Assembly: GCA_950295325.1 (NCBI GenBank)
Contig: OX485806.1
Span: 55,857,169 to 55,921,168, forward strand
Length of the DNA: 64,000 bases
Direction of reading: 5' to 3'
DNA from: Polytrichum commune
Taxonomy: Eukaryota > Streptophyta > Polytrichopsida > Polytrichales > Polytrichaceae
Part shown: piece by piece, positions 22,151-33,845 of the stretch
How positions within the stretch are numbered: position 1 is the first letter of the stretch
Layout: each line of letters opens with the position of its first letter
The notes under the pieces: generated by a model
Databases searched by the model: none
Seen by the model: only the letters and a program-made list of their open reading frames with translations
What the model was told of the DNA's origin: nothing
Program-made: the position numbers and the translations under genes

Positions 22151-24435
22151 TGTGAGCCCCAATCACCCCCACCCTTCAATTGCGTCCTAGTCCGGGTGGG
22201 AGATCATGTGCCACATTCAAGCATACCATTCACACTTGCAAACATAATCAAAGAATTGGGAGAAGTGGTGTGCATAACATCTTTTTCTTATTAATCCTTC
22301 ATGTGTTCACAAACACTTGAGTCGTTTACAATGTCATAAGCCCATCCCTAGCTATCTCTTACCGCTTCCTAATCCCAATTATCCTACCTCTATTCATCAC
22401 TTAAAGCCCAGCTCCCCCCTTGCTTGTGAGTAGGGCCCAACTCCTGGTGCCGCATCAGCCTCCTCATCCCTTCAGCTTTCTGTCACAAGGCCACTCCCAG
22501 AGCATTTCTCTTTACCTCTTCTATCCTCTACTCTCAGTTGCTGCAAAAACTCAACCATGGTCTTTTCCTCTCTCGAAATCCTAAGGCCCACCCAATAAAA
22601 CAATATCGACTACCTCCACAGCCTCCTCTTTTTCTGTAATCAAACCCAAGCAAATAATATCACGCCTACCACGCCGAATTGTGTGTCCCAGCCCCACAGT
22701 CCGAGGGTCTCACGAACGCAGCCAGGCTCATCTTGCTTGCCTGCAACTGTAAACAATGCAACAAAATAAAATGAATGCGGAACCACAACCTCAATTGACT
22801 GCAACTCCAAGGTGCCGTCACTCCCCAACAATCAGTATGGCCTCAACTCAGAACCACAACCCAGTTCGATGCAACCTCCTCCCTTCGCAGCAAGGGACCA
22901 TAATGCGCCACCGAGAATGAGCCATTTTTTGGGTAGTCCAGGGTCGCGGTGATGAGATCTAGATACCCATGTTGTGGCCTCATGCACACCGACACGATCA
23001 CTCCCCAGCCCCACACGCCACTAGGGTGGTCGCACTCGATAGTCCAACACAGCTCCGTCGTTGTCTTGTTGCCCGCAAGCACCACCATCAGCCGCACCTG
23101 CGATAATCCTCCTCCTTCCGTGCGGCGACGCTCCCCAGTAGCACGACTAGCCTCCTGCTGCCTGTGATCGGCGATCATGTACTCGCCCGGCCCTGTGCCT
23201 CCCTCCCAGGCTCCTAGGCTCCCGTGAGAGTCATGCGCAATTCGAAGAGCAGAGCAAAATGCTCAATTAAAAAGCCAGCAATCTGGCCTTCCTAGCGTTT
23301 CCCTGCCGTTCTTGGGAGAATGTGCCTTCTATCCTTTACCCATGGGATAGGTACTCAAACAAGAACAAGAAAAAGGAACAAAAAGAAAAGGAAGGCCCAA
23401 TCGGCTTGCCAGGACCTCAATCTCACGTCCCTCGCCTTGACCCATTCTCATATCGCAGCTGATTCCGATCCCGCTAACTCTTGCATAGCTCACCTCCTCC
23501 TCTGACTCCGGCAGATAGTGCAGCAAACACACTCCAGTTTGGCGATGGACGAAGATGACTGAAGCCAGAGAGTTCTAGGCATCCAACTCAATTGCAAATC
23601 GTTACATACCCGAGTCCAGAAAATGAGCAACGGAAGCGGATGGTCGGAGAAAGGTGGAGCGAACTCCTCCCCACTTCTCCCTTCACCTCCCTCCCCAATC
23701 CAATCGCGTTACCTTCTGTGGCGGTTCTTCCCTTCCACTGTCTCTGTGCGCGGCTCCCGAATTCGCCCTGGATCAATGAATCTCAAAAACAAAACAGGCC
23801 GGGAAGGCCAACAACCTCATCGCTCACTGCCTCCCTTCCCATTGTTGATTCACACTGCCTAAGCATCCCAGCTCATTGCCTCCACTTGATTCGCCCTAGA
23901 CCAAGCTCCCGCTCTCACACGCTCTCATTCTCGGTTGAGGCAGCGCTTCCGCCTCCAAAGCCATTCCCCTCCTCCTACATGCACGATTCCCACGGAGCAG
24001 GGCTTCGCCCCTCTCACCTTCTCTCTCCCACTCTCCTACATGCATGCATAATGAGGCTCCTCTCCCTTGCCTCCCGAGACCCCTCCAAACCTCTCATTTT
24101 TTCTCGGGTTGCCCGGCATCTTTCGGGCCGCCCGGAAGGAAAAAAGGTTAAGGTTTTTTCCCTTGGACTTTACCCTTTCAAACTCCACTTTTCCACTCCT
24201 TTAGTTGACTTTTCCTCCCCCTATACTCACACTTAACCACTTAACTTTACCCATCATTAATTCTTCAAGGTCTCTTGCCCTACCTAACTCTTAACTCACC
24301 ACTTAACTTAATTCAACCAAGACTTTAACTCCTCACCTTTTCCTTGTCTTTTTGACAACTCAAGGAAGCACAAAATTGAAGTGTTATTCATTTTTTGTGA
24401 TTAAGTAACCATGTGAGCACAATATCGGGCTCACA
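22151..24435. mobile_element. Solo LTR-like element, family R2 (long form)
   Basis: It begins TGTGAGCCCC and ends CGGGCTCACA. The flanks TTTGT (22146-22150) and TCTGT (24436-24440) fit a 5-bp TSD with one change. The start shares TTGCGTCCTAGTCCGGGTGG with the copies at 36539 and 56140. At 2285 bp it is about 780 longer than those, so it may hold a further insert. GC-rich, proline/serine-rich ORFs at 23592-24236 lack any domain and are taken as LTR sequence. The family orientation is unknown because no interior is seen. Confidence 0.7.
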
Positions 24436-24444
24436 TCTGTTGAG

Positions 24445-25437
24445 GTGATTCTATCATATTGAGCTCAACTAAGTAGGTGTCTATAACTTGATTTGCTAGT
24501 TCAAAATTGTCAAAGTCATGGTCTTGGTTAAATCCCTTAGATGGTTCTTCTAAATTATGTACCTTTCCAATGAGAATTTGGCTATGATGTTCGTAAGTGT
24601 TTGTGTTCATAGTCTTTCATGCGATTCAACATTAATTTCAGGTCGCATTCACGTTCAAAGTGTTCATGAAGCCTGCAAAAGTTGCAGAGATCATTTTGTT
24701 GTCTGTCAGATCCCTTGGATCTGTAACAAGGTTGGTAAGTGGATGGTGTGTTGCCCTTCAACGTTGCTCCAATGTACGTCGAGGGAGCCACTTGGTTTGA
24801 GTATTTTATTTAAGAGGATCCTCCTGAATCCATGTATATGCTAGTGGAGTAATGTTTGGGCTGAGTGGTTGTTGCCCAAGTGTTAGTCATTTGAGACGAG
24901 TGTCCGTATCTTAACCCTAGCTGAAACCTCCTTGGTTTGTCACGATGAAGAATAAATGTTTCTCAATCTTCTTTCTACTAACCCTCCAATTGTATTGATG
25001 TTTCTTCGTAAGTTGGTAGGGTTTGAGTGGCGATTTGCATTATTTTGAAGATCTCGTACTCTGTGGGCAAGTTCTTCAAGTTGAAATAAACGATGATGTC
25101 TTCAAGAATGTTGACATCTATTTCTTCTAAGAGATCTACAACTTCACAAACTTCAGTGAGATGAGCGTCTATGGAGACATATTCTATTTTCGTCAAGGCA
25201 AAAAACTTGTCTATGAGCATAATTCGGCGGGGACCGTTGTCAAATTTTTATATTGCCTTCAATCCGGTCCAACATTCGTGTGGATTATTGTAGCGTTAAA
25301 GAAGTTTGAGGGTGTTGTCCTTTGCATTGTTGTTGATAATGCTCATGACTTGTTGTCATGCAATTCACTCCTCTTCATTAATAGGCTTGTTTGGGGGTGT
25401 AAGGCAATATTGAAAATGGCCGTCTTTCTAAAGTAGA
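24445..25437 (-). pseudogene. Copia gag remnant
   Basis: From high to low: a WIAWQQVMSIINNN-like segment near 25370, YKNLTTVPAELCS near 25240, MLIDKFFALTKIEYVSIDAH from 25220, and a CCHC zinc knuckle CNFCRLHEHFEREC (C-x2-C-x4-H-x4-C) near 24680. This is the UBN2/Retrotran_gag plus knuckle layout of copia capsids, which package element RNA. At least two frameshifts are present. The N-terminal end is split off by the LTR at 25438. Confidence 0.7.
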
Positions 25438-26327
25438 TGTCGCAACCCTCACTAGCTCCCCTTAACTAATTTGGTCATTTTTTCAATTCTAGCAAGGGTT
25501 AGCAGCGCTAACCCTTCGCATTCCGCTATGGTAATGGTAAGCTCCCCATACTGCGGACCTTATAGTTCATAGGAGGGCAACTAACCCTCCTACTTTGCTT
25601 TTGGGACTCACCCCTTAATCGGTAACCAATTCTCAGATGTGGAAGTCCAATCTTTAGTTGATCATTGCGTTGCCGGAGCAACACTATAACCACCCGAACC
25701 ATGCTTGGCAACTATACATTGGACCATTGCCCATGAAGGCCGTGCCGTTCGGCCTCGGGTGGGTTCGGCCACACCACCTCATCCATATAAGCTTCTAAGA
25801 CTTTTGACAGGGCCCCTACCCCACTGTAAAAAAACCTTTTGTTTCTTTATCAAGAGTTGGGGCCAAACAACCATTTTCCCTTAGAAACGCCCAACAACTT
25901 CATACCATCATAATTTCCTTGTAAATGCTGTTGGGATTCTCACTTGATCCGTTTGGGCAAGTATTAAGGAAGTTATGCCTATTCAAACCTTGGCAAACCC
26001 GAGAGCCACTCCCAGGCCACTGTTGCACCAGGGCGCTGTCATGGGACAACACCCCACTCAAATTGCCATATCTCCTAGCTCACACCTTTGATTGAGATGT
26101 TTTGAGCATTCTAGAATCCGCACGCCATAAGCTACGCATAGTTTATGGCCTTATACTTGTGCCTCCTAGTTTCCCTGGGTGGAAGGCATTCTCAACGCCT
26201 GGGCCCTCACACACACTAGGATCACTTGGGCCCTCTCACCAACGGCGCCACAAGTCCTAGGTGTCACTCCGGGGTCCCCCTTATGCCCATGGTGTTTTGG
26301 GCATTCCTATTGGAGAGGTGAGTGACA
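25438..26327 (-). mobile_element. Solo LTR, family R1
   Basis: It starts TGTCGCAACCC and ends GAGTGACA (decayed GCGACA). Flanks GTAGA (25433-25437) and GTAGG (26328-26332) form a 5-bp TSD with one change. The length is 890 bp. It interrupts the copia gag region and so is younger than the copia element. ORFs at 25526-25711 and 26261-26473 are shadows. Confidence 0.82.
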
Positions 26328-26600
26328 GTAGGTTCTTCATGCGATACACCTATACTCTAAATTTTGCTCCTCCGTTGGACATGATAGCTCTTAGGGAATC
26401 CGTTGATTTTGACCATGGTGATGTTCTGACGAGCAATGTGGTCATGTATCCTACTTACTGTGTTTTCTTCTAGGTTGTGGATAGTTGACATGGAGGTCTA
26501 AAAGAAGTGAAGGATGTGTCATAGAAGAGCTACTTCTTGGTGAGGTTGCACCTCCAACCAAGGAAGGCTAGAGATTAAAGATCTACACTTCTTTCCCTGC
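26328..26600 (-). other. Copia leader and gag start
   Basis: Sequence between the copia PBS and the inserted R1 LTR. It should hold the untranslated leader and the first gag codons, but no clean start codon could be fixed. Confidence 0.45.
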
Positions 26601-26612
26601 TTTGATACCATG
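26601..26612 (-). other. Copia primer-binding site
   Basis: On the minus strand this reads TGGTATCAAAGC, complementary to the plant initiator tRNA-Met 3' end with one difference. It defines the inner edge of the 5' LTR. Confidence 0.75.
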
Positions 26613-26941
26613 AGAAAACCTAAGAAAAACTCATTGCTTGGAACAAAAACATTACGCCTTCTAGAAAGAAAATACACAATATTAATACTAGCACAGTTTA
26701 CCTAATTTCATAGGTAACCCTAATGTTAAAATGGTTTTTAACAAGACTCCCATATAACCTGGCGCGTGTGCATAAAGGTTTCAACAATCACTTAGTGTAC
26801 ATCGAAAACGCCTTGGAAACAACTAAATTGTAGTCCACACCATAGGAGGGGAAGCTCACAATTCCACGGGTACCGACAACACAAGAGTAAATCGAAAACA
26901 TGGGAGGACTGGATCTCCTCAAAGTACTCTATGTTCTTACA
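26613..26941 (-). repeat. Copia 5' LTR (inferred ends)
   Basis: The right edge is inferred from TGTAAGAAC on the minus strand and the left edge from GGTTTTCTCA next to the PBS, giving a 329-bp TG...CA unit. With no second copy in the window, the outer edge is a guess. Confidence 0.45.
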
Positions 26942-26999
26942 TTACAAAATGAACTTGATTTCCATTTGGTTGCGTAATTGATGTTATACATGTTGTATT

Positions 27000-27345
27000 T
27001 TTCAATTATGAATGTTGATTAATGTACTATTTAGAGGAAAAGAAGATGCTTGCTATTGGAAAGTTGAATGATCAAAGTGATTTTTACAAACCCGTGACCA
27101 ACAACATGTATGTCAATGTATTAGATTCAAAAAATGAAATAAAATATGGCATTCGACATGGCCAATTGAATTACATAAATCTAAGTCAGCTTTCTCAAGA
27201 AAACCTAGTCCATAGATTATCTAGATTTAAAATTTCAAAGAAATATTGTCATTAATCGAGACATTGTTTTTGATGAAAATATGGAAGAGTCAATAGAGAT
27301 TAGTCCAGTAAAAAGACCTCCGGTAGAGTTAAGAGATTTTTTATC
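27000..27345 (+). pseudogene. Copia fragment, plus strand
   Basis: Translation at 27022-27255 gives LAIGKLNDQSDFYKPVTNNM, then MYVNVLDSKNEI and GQLNYINLSQLSQENLVHRL. This is the GAG-pre-integrase region of a copia element. It is followed at once by INRDIVFDENMEE near 27245-27285, the segment just before RT. The intervening integrase core is therefore deleted. It is a different insertion from the minus-strand copia element. Confidence 0.6.
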
Positions 27346-29284
27346 ATAATCATGGTCTTTGGGCACCCGACACATATGGTCTCGGGTCACCCAACACATA
27401 CGGTGTAGGTGTTCGATTGTATTCCACCACCCACCGTGCATATTCTTTGATTCCACCCAATGTCAACAAGCACACGGTGGAGACGACCGGAGGACCTAGT
27501 AGTCAAGTTGATACTACGTACAGAAAGGTCCAAGGCTAGGTAGAGGATCAACAGTATAAGTTTAGGAAAAAAAATGATATAGAAATTTCCCTCTAGTGAT
27601 AAAGATAGTATTTGTTACGGTAAGAATAGGGCTATGGGTACTTGAGTTGGAATGTCTAGTTATGTATTCATGGGAGTTATGGCTAACCAGGAGACTTAAT
27701 AAGCAATAAAAAAACAACAAGGGTTAAGAAAAGATGTCAACTACCGGTAATGAGTTTACTGTGGAGAAAAAACAAGATGACCAATGGTCATAATATGTAA
27801 CAATGTAATTAAGTGTATTGGTAAAAAAATTTGATTGATAGAAGCCGGTATACGGATATTGACTAGCAACCTTCTAGAGATAGATATCGGCTAATTACAA
27901 TAATGATGGGTCTACAAATGTGTGACTAGTAGAGCATAGCAATCTAACTGTTGTACAATAGTGATGGGTCTACAAATTGTGTGATCGGTAATTGGGAGGA
28001 ACCAATAAGGATACTTTGATTACTAGGAATAAAAAGGAGAATTTTTTTAGGACATGAATCATAAATGCATTGTGAAATCGGCTCCACTCTCTCCCTATCG
28101 TCCTTGATGGATATTTACAGGACCAAGTTTTTTTCACAATATACATTAACAAACATGTTCTCCAGTAATTGAACATCCATCTTCAATATGGGTCTAACTA
28201 ATGGAAATAACAAAATGCAACATAAAAGGATATTCTAACATGATTTGATGACAAATTTGATGCGTAAATTCCCAATGAATTGATTAGATTTTGTTTTGAA
28301 TAATGCACATGTGTGAAGCATTATCTTCTGCACTATCCAACCCTCCCATAAATGCTCTTGTCAAAAAATATCAGCATCATCATGAGAATGTGAAGAAAAA
28401 ATGATTGATTTCATTACAATGAAAGACAAATACATATATGGAAATTATAAAATTAAAATTAAATTAAATTACCATCTTTTTGGCCATTTTTTTGGGCCTC
28501 ATGTGGCCTTCATTTGAATCCCAAATGCATGAGAAGTTTGATAATGCTTCTCCCTGGTTGCTAACCCTTATCAAACAAACCTAAAAATTGGACCAAACAA
28601 CAATAGCCAAGTAATGTACTCAAAGGGTTTGGAGTAAAAGCCAACTCCTCGTTCATTTGAGTTTTAAATGACAATTTTGATATAGGCCCACCAAGAAATG
28701 GCTAGAAAAAAACTAAAACTAAAAATAAAAATAAAAATTAGAATACCAATTAATATCGTCCCAATATCAATATCAAAATGATTAGAAATCTACTCATTTT
28801 TTAAAATATGTCCCCCCTTTTTAGCCATCATTTGAATCCAAAATGCATGAAGGGTTGGTCATCAATCCAAGCCCGTAATCTAATTGCTAAGCACGTACTG
28901 TAATAGGTTTTTTTTTGGGGGGGGGGGGGCTAATGGTTAACCTAGGCATCCCTCTCGGTTGTTAAGTGTGAGCCTCAGTTTTATCCCCAACGGCAAAAAG
29001 GCTCACAATTGAGGGTTTTAGGAAAAAACATTAGATTACTAATAGAAAATTAGCCAAAGAACCATTCAGATTAAGATGGCTTTGAAACAAAGACCCTACG
29101 AGTTTGATTAAATATGTTTTATTCTTAAATAAATAAAGAATTAGGAACCAAATGGGTAAAAAATAAAATGTTCTTTACCCGAATCGGAAATTTTAAGGAG
29201 TGGGCTAGTAAGTTAGTAGATTAAATTGAAAGCAACTAGTTCAAACAAGCATTTCATTAATAAAAATCAAGCGGCAGCCAAAAT
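27346..29284. other. AT-rich stretch without recognised gene
   Basis: No domain is recognised. A run of 13 G lies at 28917-28929. Segments near 28500-28545 and 28822-28858 share CATTTGAATCC-AAATGCATGA as a direct repeat about 320 bases apart, which might be edges of a small repeat unit. A/T-rich simple sequence lies around 28440-28750. Confidence 0.4.
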
Positions 29285-29657
29285 TGTCGCAAACCTTGTT
29301 AATTCTCCTTAACCATCTTAATCATTTTCATTTCTAGCAAGGGTCACGAGCGCTAACCCTTCGCATTCCATTATGCTAATGGTTAGCTCCTCCTACCCTG
29401 GACCTTATAGTTCATAAGAAGGGAACCAACCATCCTACTTTGCTTTTATGACTCACCCCTTAATTGGTAACCAATTCGTAGATGTAGACTTTCATTCATG
29501 AAAGTCCAAACTTATGTTGATCATCGCATTGCCGTAGCAACACTATAACAACCCGAACCATACTAGATAACTATGCCCTCACATTGGGCCAAAGCCCATG
29601 GATGTCGTGCCACACCACCTCACCCATATAAGCGTCTAGGACTTTTGATAGGGCTAC
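29285..29657 (-). mobile_element. Truncated LTR, family R1
   Basis: It starts TGTCGCAAACC and follows the R1 LTR through the TATAAGCGTCTAGGACTTT segment, then homology stops near 29657. About 560 bases, including the GCGACA end, are missing. Confidence 0.75.
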
Positions 29658-30211
29658 TTTCCAACCTTGCAAAATGACATTTTTCCTCACATCTCCAACC
29701 TAACAGTCCTTGGCCATTGCCCAAACTGCATCTTTTTTTGTCATTAACCCTAACATCCACCACATCCGTTGGACTATGCCCATACTCACTAATCGCATCC
29801 ATAGTTTATTGCTACATAAATGATAATACGTTTATGATAATATATGGTGCACAAGGGATGCGACAACAATTGTGAAAGTAAAAAATGGATTTATAATACA
29901 CAACTCACTACAAAGGCAAAACAAAAATGTACATTGTACATATTTGGGATCAATCAATACATGGTCATTGACAAAATGTACAAAATCAAAAGTAGCGTAG
30001 ATCAAAAAAATAATAGGGAAGTTGTGGGGAATGTAGCCCCAACTAAATTTAAGTTGGAATGGAAGGTATATCATTCCATGCCGGTTTGTATTTTAACATG
30101 CAATGTTTGCATAGTTCACATGCATTCCACAACTTTTGGGGAGTCTAGAACTTGCATTCATTTACAAATTTAAAATCATATTGTATCACGAGTCTTTGGA
30201 CATTGCATTTC
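29658..30211. other. No recognised content
   Basis: ORFs occur here on both strands (29844-30173 plus, 29832-30074 minus). They overlap each other and match nothing known. Probably decayed retroelement interior. Confidence 0.3.
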
Positions 30212-30472
30212 TTATCTAATTAAAGTGATTTTTAGATCATTCGAAAGATAATTATGTGCACTAGGTAAAATATTTGTCGTCCTTTGACTAGCTCGTCTTC
30301 GATACCTCTCATCTCTTTCTTTTCTCTGTCTTTCAATTTTTTCTTCATTAGTTTTGGAATTCACGCCATGTTGCATTCGTTGTACGTGTTTTCTCTCGGC
30401 TTCTTCTTCCCTCTTTGTGGGTGGTGATCTACTTCCTTTCTTGGAGTCTTCTTCTTTCTTGTACATTAACAC
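30212..30472 (-). CDS. Highly charged 86-residue ORF, unknown
   Basis: An open frame dominated by Lys, Arg and Glu (for example EEEAERKHVQRMQ and EKIERQRKERDERYRRRA), probably helical or coiled-coil. It lies downstream of the duplicated-unit ORF on the same strand and may be the C-terminal part of that protein or a gag nucleic-acid-binding segment. The stretch between them (30473-30638) contains a CACTACTAG motif that could mark an insertion. Not recognised. Confidence 0.3.
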   Translation of the reverse strand: MLMYKKEEDSKKGSRSPPTKREEEAERKHVQRMQHGVNSKTNEEKIERQRKERDERYRRRASQRTTNILPSAHNYLSNDLKITLIR

Positions 30473-30638
30473 TACTAGATTTGATAGTATAGACGGTTCT
30501 TAGGCCGTCTTCCCCGCATTGTCACCTCAACGCACCTTACTCATCATTCGTTTGCTGTATACTTGGAATAATTAATCTAATCTAACTTGAGTCTTCAACA
30601 TGCGGTTACCATGGCCAATGAATAGTTGTTTTTTTTTC

Positions 30639-31735
30639 TTATATTACTCTTATACCTCCATATCGTGGCACCATGACTTTTTCGAAGTACAAGTTATAAA
30701 GTAGGCTCCCTTGTTCGTAGTGGAATCCTCGGTGTTGAGTTGCTCCATGATCTAATATTCCTATTCCATTTCGTCCGCTATTCCAAAGCTTTAAAACTAT
30801 CTTGATTTGTAATTCTTCCGGTAATTCTAAAATTCTCTTTTCCAATACCGATCTATAACTAAATCCTACGGTACTTTCCTTGAATTGTCGCCATGTTATT
30901 TCTTCAGAAACTTTGTTCATAGATACCATCAACTCTAAGAATCTATAGATGCTTCGCCATGTCCTTTCGGTGTGGGTTTCCTTGTTGTACTAAGGATATT
31001 CCCACGGCCAATGATCCACCTCCTCGGTGATTACAATCTCGTCTTCATAATCTATTTGTACGAATGAACCCTTCAAGTTTAGTTCTTCAACCGTCCATTG
31101 GATCTCTTGATCTTGCCGAGATATATTCCTCGGTCCTATAAAACACCTTCCGTCTATTGATTCCCTATTTGTTACTCGTAGTATTTTTTTTCATGGTCAT
31201 CCTAGACTAATCTTCATCACTTCCTTCATACATAGGTATCACGATTTTTTCGTAGTATAGGTCCTAAAGGAACACTTCTTGATTGTAATGATATCCAGTT
31301 TGTTTTGTCGTTCCGGGCATATACTCCCAGAAAGTGTATTTTCCTTTGTTCCACACCTTAGCAAATATAATTTCTTGTAACCCTTCCGGTAGCTCTTTGA
31401 GTCTCCATTCAAACTCCGACCTATAAGTAAAAATAATTTTATTTTCTTCAAACTCTTTCCAAGCTCGTTCACTATAATACTCTATTCATATTCGTCACTA
31501 GAGTTTGGAACTTGCTTACACTTGCCCGTGTTTGATAATTGTTGTTGTTGTCGTTGCTATATGCCAGATGTTCCCACGGCCAAAATGGATTTAATGTGAT
31601 TTCCTTCTCTTCTCTTTCAATTTCTCGTTGGAGGTGTCCGTAAGCTTTTTCGGCGTTGTATCTAGCTTGTTCAATCATGGTTGAAACTTCTTTTCATTTT
31701 CTAATCACCATAATCTTTTCTTCTCTCTTAGTCAT
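30639..31735 (-). pseudogene. Unknown retroelement ORF with two related units, copy 2
   Basis: Starts MTKREEKIMVIRK at 31735 and reads through one stop and one frameshift near 31472. Unit 1 is PFWPWEHLAYSN, then AWKEFEENKIIFTYRSEFEW, ELPEGLQ, GTTKQTGYHYNQ and LYYEKIVIPMYEG. A linker is followed by unit 2: VDHWPWEYP, ITWRQFKESTVGFSYRSVLE, ELPEELQ, GATQHRGFHYEQGSLL and LYFEKVMVPRYGG. The two units of about 130 residues match along their length, so the protein arose by internal duplication. It follows a tRNA-Arg-like PBS at 31741-31760, so it occupies the gag or extra-ORF1 position of an LTR element. I do not recognise the family. Confidence 0.6.
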
Positions 31736-31740
31736 GTTGA

Positions 31741-31760
31741 GATCCCCAGCATGGTCGCCA
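31741..31760 (-). other. Primer-binding site, tRNA-Arg-like
   Basis: On the minus strand this reads TGGCGACCATGCTGGGGATC just after CTACATTT. It differs at a few central positions from the TGGCGACTCCGCTGGGGA type of Tat/Ogre elements. The plus-strand partner is at 1442-1458. Confidence 0.6.
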
Positions 31761-32479
31761 AAATGTAGAGCTCAACTACCTCCACTTGTTCCTAGGGATG
31801 ACCGTATCGTAGTGACTTAGAACATCGTCCGGATTATGATGACCTAGCTACCTAATTTCCTCGTTGTACGTTATTATCGTCTCGCGGTTGTCCTTTCTTT
31901 TACATTCGGTAAGTAACCAAGTAGTCATCTTCAATGAGCCAAGTTACCTTTCGTTCCAAAAAAATTCCCTCTCTTGCAAGTCTTGTTTTTAGTCTCCTAA
32001 TTGTTAGTTTCCACCACCGGAACTCCCCTCCGTTGAAACATGTGTTGATAGTATTTTAACAATAATGAAGTGATTGTTAAATACTATTTTCCCATATAAA
32101 GGAGATTTCCTCTTCACATGTGTAGTAATGTCTCTACTAATCTTCTATTTTCTTATCGACTCTTGAGGAGGCATCCTTGAGTTTATTAATTCAACTTAGT
32201 TATTGATGACCGGATGTTCTTTAGAACTCCTTTACTTTGTATATCTAATGATGTAACTCTTCGTGCCGTCGAGAGAACCTCTCATCTTGATATCTCTCCA
32301 AGTGGTTCTTTCTATTTAATCTTATTCTTAATCTTCTCTTCGTGTTGTAAAGGTCTTCATGTGCCGTAATTGTCTTCTCGTTTATTTTGGATTTTCAATT
32401 CTAGTAGGCTAAATACCTTCTTTGAATGACTCAGTAACTTTCTTCAATCCGTTTTTTCATAATAAAATAACATTATTCA

Positions 32480-32945
32480 ATGGTTAAGCCATCTTCTTCA
32501 AGTGTTTACATAATCTTTGTCAAATAGCTACGTGTCTAAGTAACAAGAGACCTTCATCTTCAAAGTAGCCAAATCACCTTCTACAATTATCCAAGTAATT
32601 TTTTTAAGTGCCCAAATGATCTTCTCTATTCGGCCAAGTAATTATCTTCAATTGGCCACGTAATTGTCTTCGAGTCTTCAATGTAACTTAGTAAACCGTC
32701 TTCAATTTGCTCAAGTATCTTCCTTCAATTGGCCAAGAAGCGTCTTCAAGTCGTCAAGTAACCCTTCTTCGAATGTCAAATAATCCTTTCTACTTGATCA
32801 AGTAACATCTTCAACGTATTAAAATTTATCTTTAAGTAGTCGAATACTCTTCTTCAAATGACTATCTTCAAGTAGCCACATAATCGTCTTTAAGTTCTTC
32901 AAGTAATCTTCCCGTGAATAGTCGAATTATGCTTTATAATTAGGT
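32480..32945. repeat. Degenerate ~20-25 bp tandem repeat
   Basis: The core GTCTTCAATTGGCCAAGTAAT recurs many times with changes (clear near 32620-32760, looser out to 32945, and again near 31905-31950). No frame stays open. It lies inside the presumed LTR or leader of the unknown element. Confidence 0.6.
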
Positions 32946-33704
32946 CTAGTCTATTTTTAGCTCAGTCAAATCATAACTCGGTCTCAGCTATATTAATAAC
33001 AATCTATTTTATATCAATCTTATAATCTCCGTTATTAATTAGGTACAACCTATTTTTAGATCAGTCATGCTCTACCTCAGTTTTAGTCTTGCCTATAATT
33101 AGCACACTCTATTTTAACATAAGACAATTTTAGCACAAATTTCATATAATATCAAATTCTACTACAATTAAGAACATTTTATTTTTAGCACAATTATAAT
33201 ATAATTGGCCGCAGCATATTTTTAGCATAATCACATTACAACCAATCAAGGTTAAAGTAATATCATAATGAAGTCATAACAATGTTAGTCAAAGAGTCAT
33301 TCATTATCTGTTTTTATGTTTCAAAGCATTTGAGTTACGACTTATTGATTTTTTTTAGCAATATAGATATATTGTGTATATTAACATTTAGTATTAGATA
33401 CTCATATCATAAGTTAATAATATACTCATAATTGAATTGCTTCGGAAATGAAAATATTTTATGAAGGGAGTTATGTGATCAAGAATGTAAAGAAGTATTT
33501 TAAGGTTAATTTGTTTTCACGCACAATTTTTTCCTTCTTTTACATTTTTTTTTTAATAAATTTGTCTTGTGTGTCAACAATAATTCCCTCACATCTTTAA
33601 CTACTCACTTTCAATGATTAATCACTCATGCCTCAATTTGTCAAGTTCACTCATTCTTTTGTGTCGTACATTTCATCATGATTTCGTTTCCTCAATTGTC
33701 TAAG

Positions 33705-33845
33705 TTCACCTCATGTGAGTCCTTATAAAATCTCTCGCAACTATCTCACCTCATGTGAGTAGCTATAATAATTTTCTACAACTATCTCACCTCATGTGAG
33801 TTGCTATCATTTTGTCACTCAACTATCTCACCTCGTGTAAGTGGC
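33705..33845. repeat. Four-copy 41-bp tandem repeat with hairpin core
   Basis: CACCTCATGTGAG occurs near 33708, 33748, 33789 and (decayed) 33829, a period of 40-41 bases. The core can pair as CTCAC-ctcat-GTGAG. The units also share CAACTAT before the core and GCTAT after it. Confidence 0.7.

Larger units (their letters stand above)
18976..26941 (-). mobile_element. Ty1/copia element, minus strand, with nested LTRs
   Basis: Reading on the minus strand: 5' LTR (26941 to 26613), PBS, leader and gag, protease, integrase, RT and RNase H ending at 18976. The order PR-INT-RT-RH is copia. Two foreign LTRs sit inside, 25438-26327 (R1) in the gag region and 22151-24435 (R2) at the gag-PR junction. Without them the interior is about 4.5 kb, normal for copia. 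No 3' LTR was recognised below 18976. The coding parts carry stops and frameshifts. Confidence 0.8.

Noticed and set aside
23592-24236. 214-residue open frame rich in Ser and Pro
   Set aside because: It lies inside an R2 LTR, is GC-rich, overlaps other frames and shows no domain.
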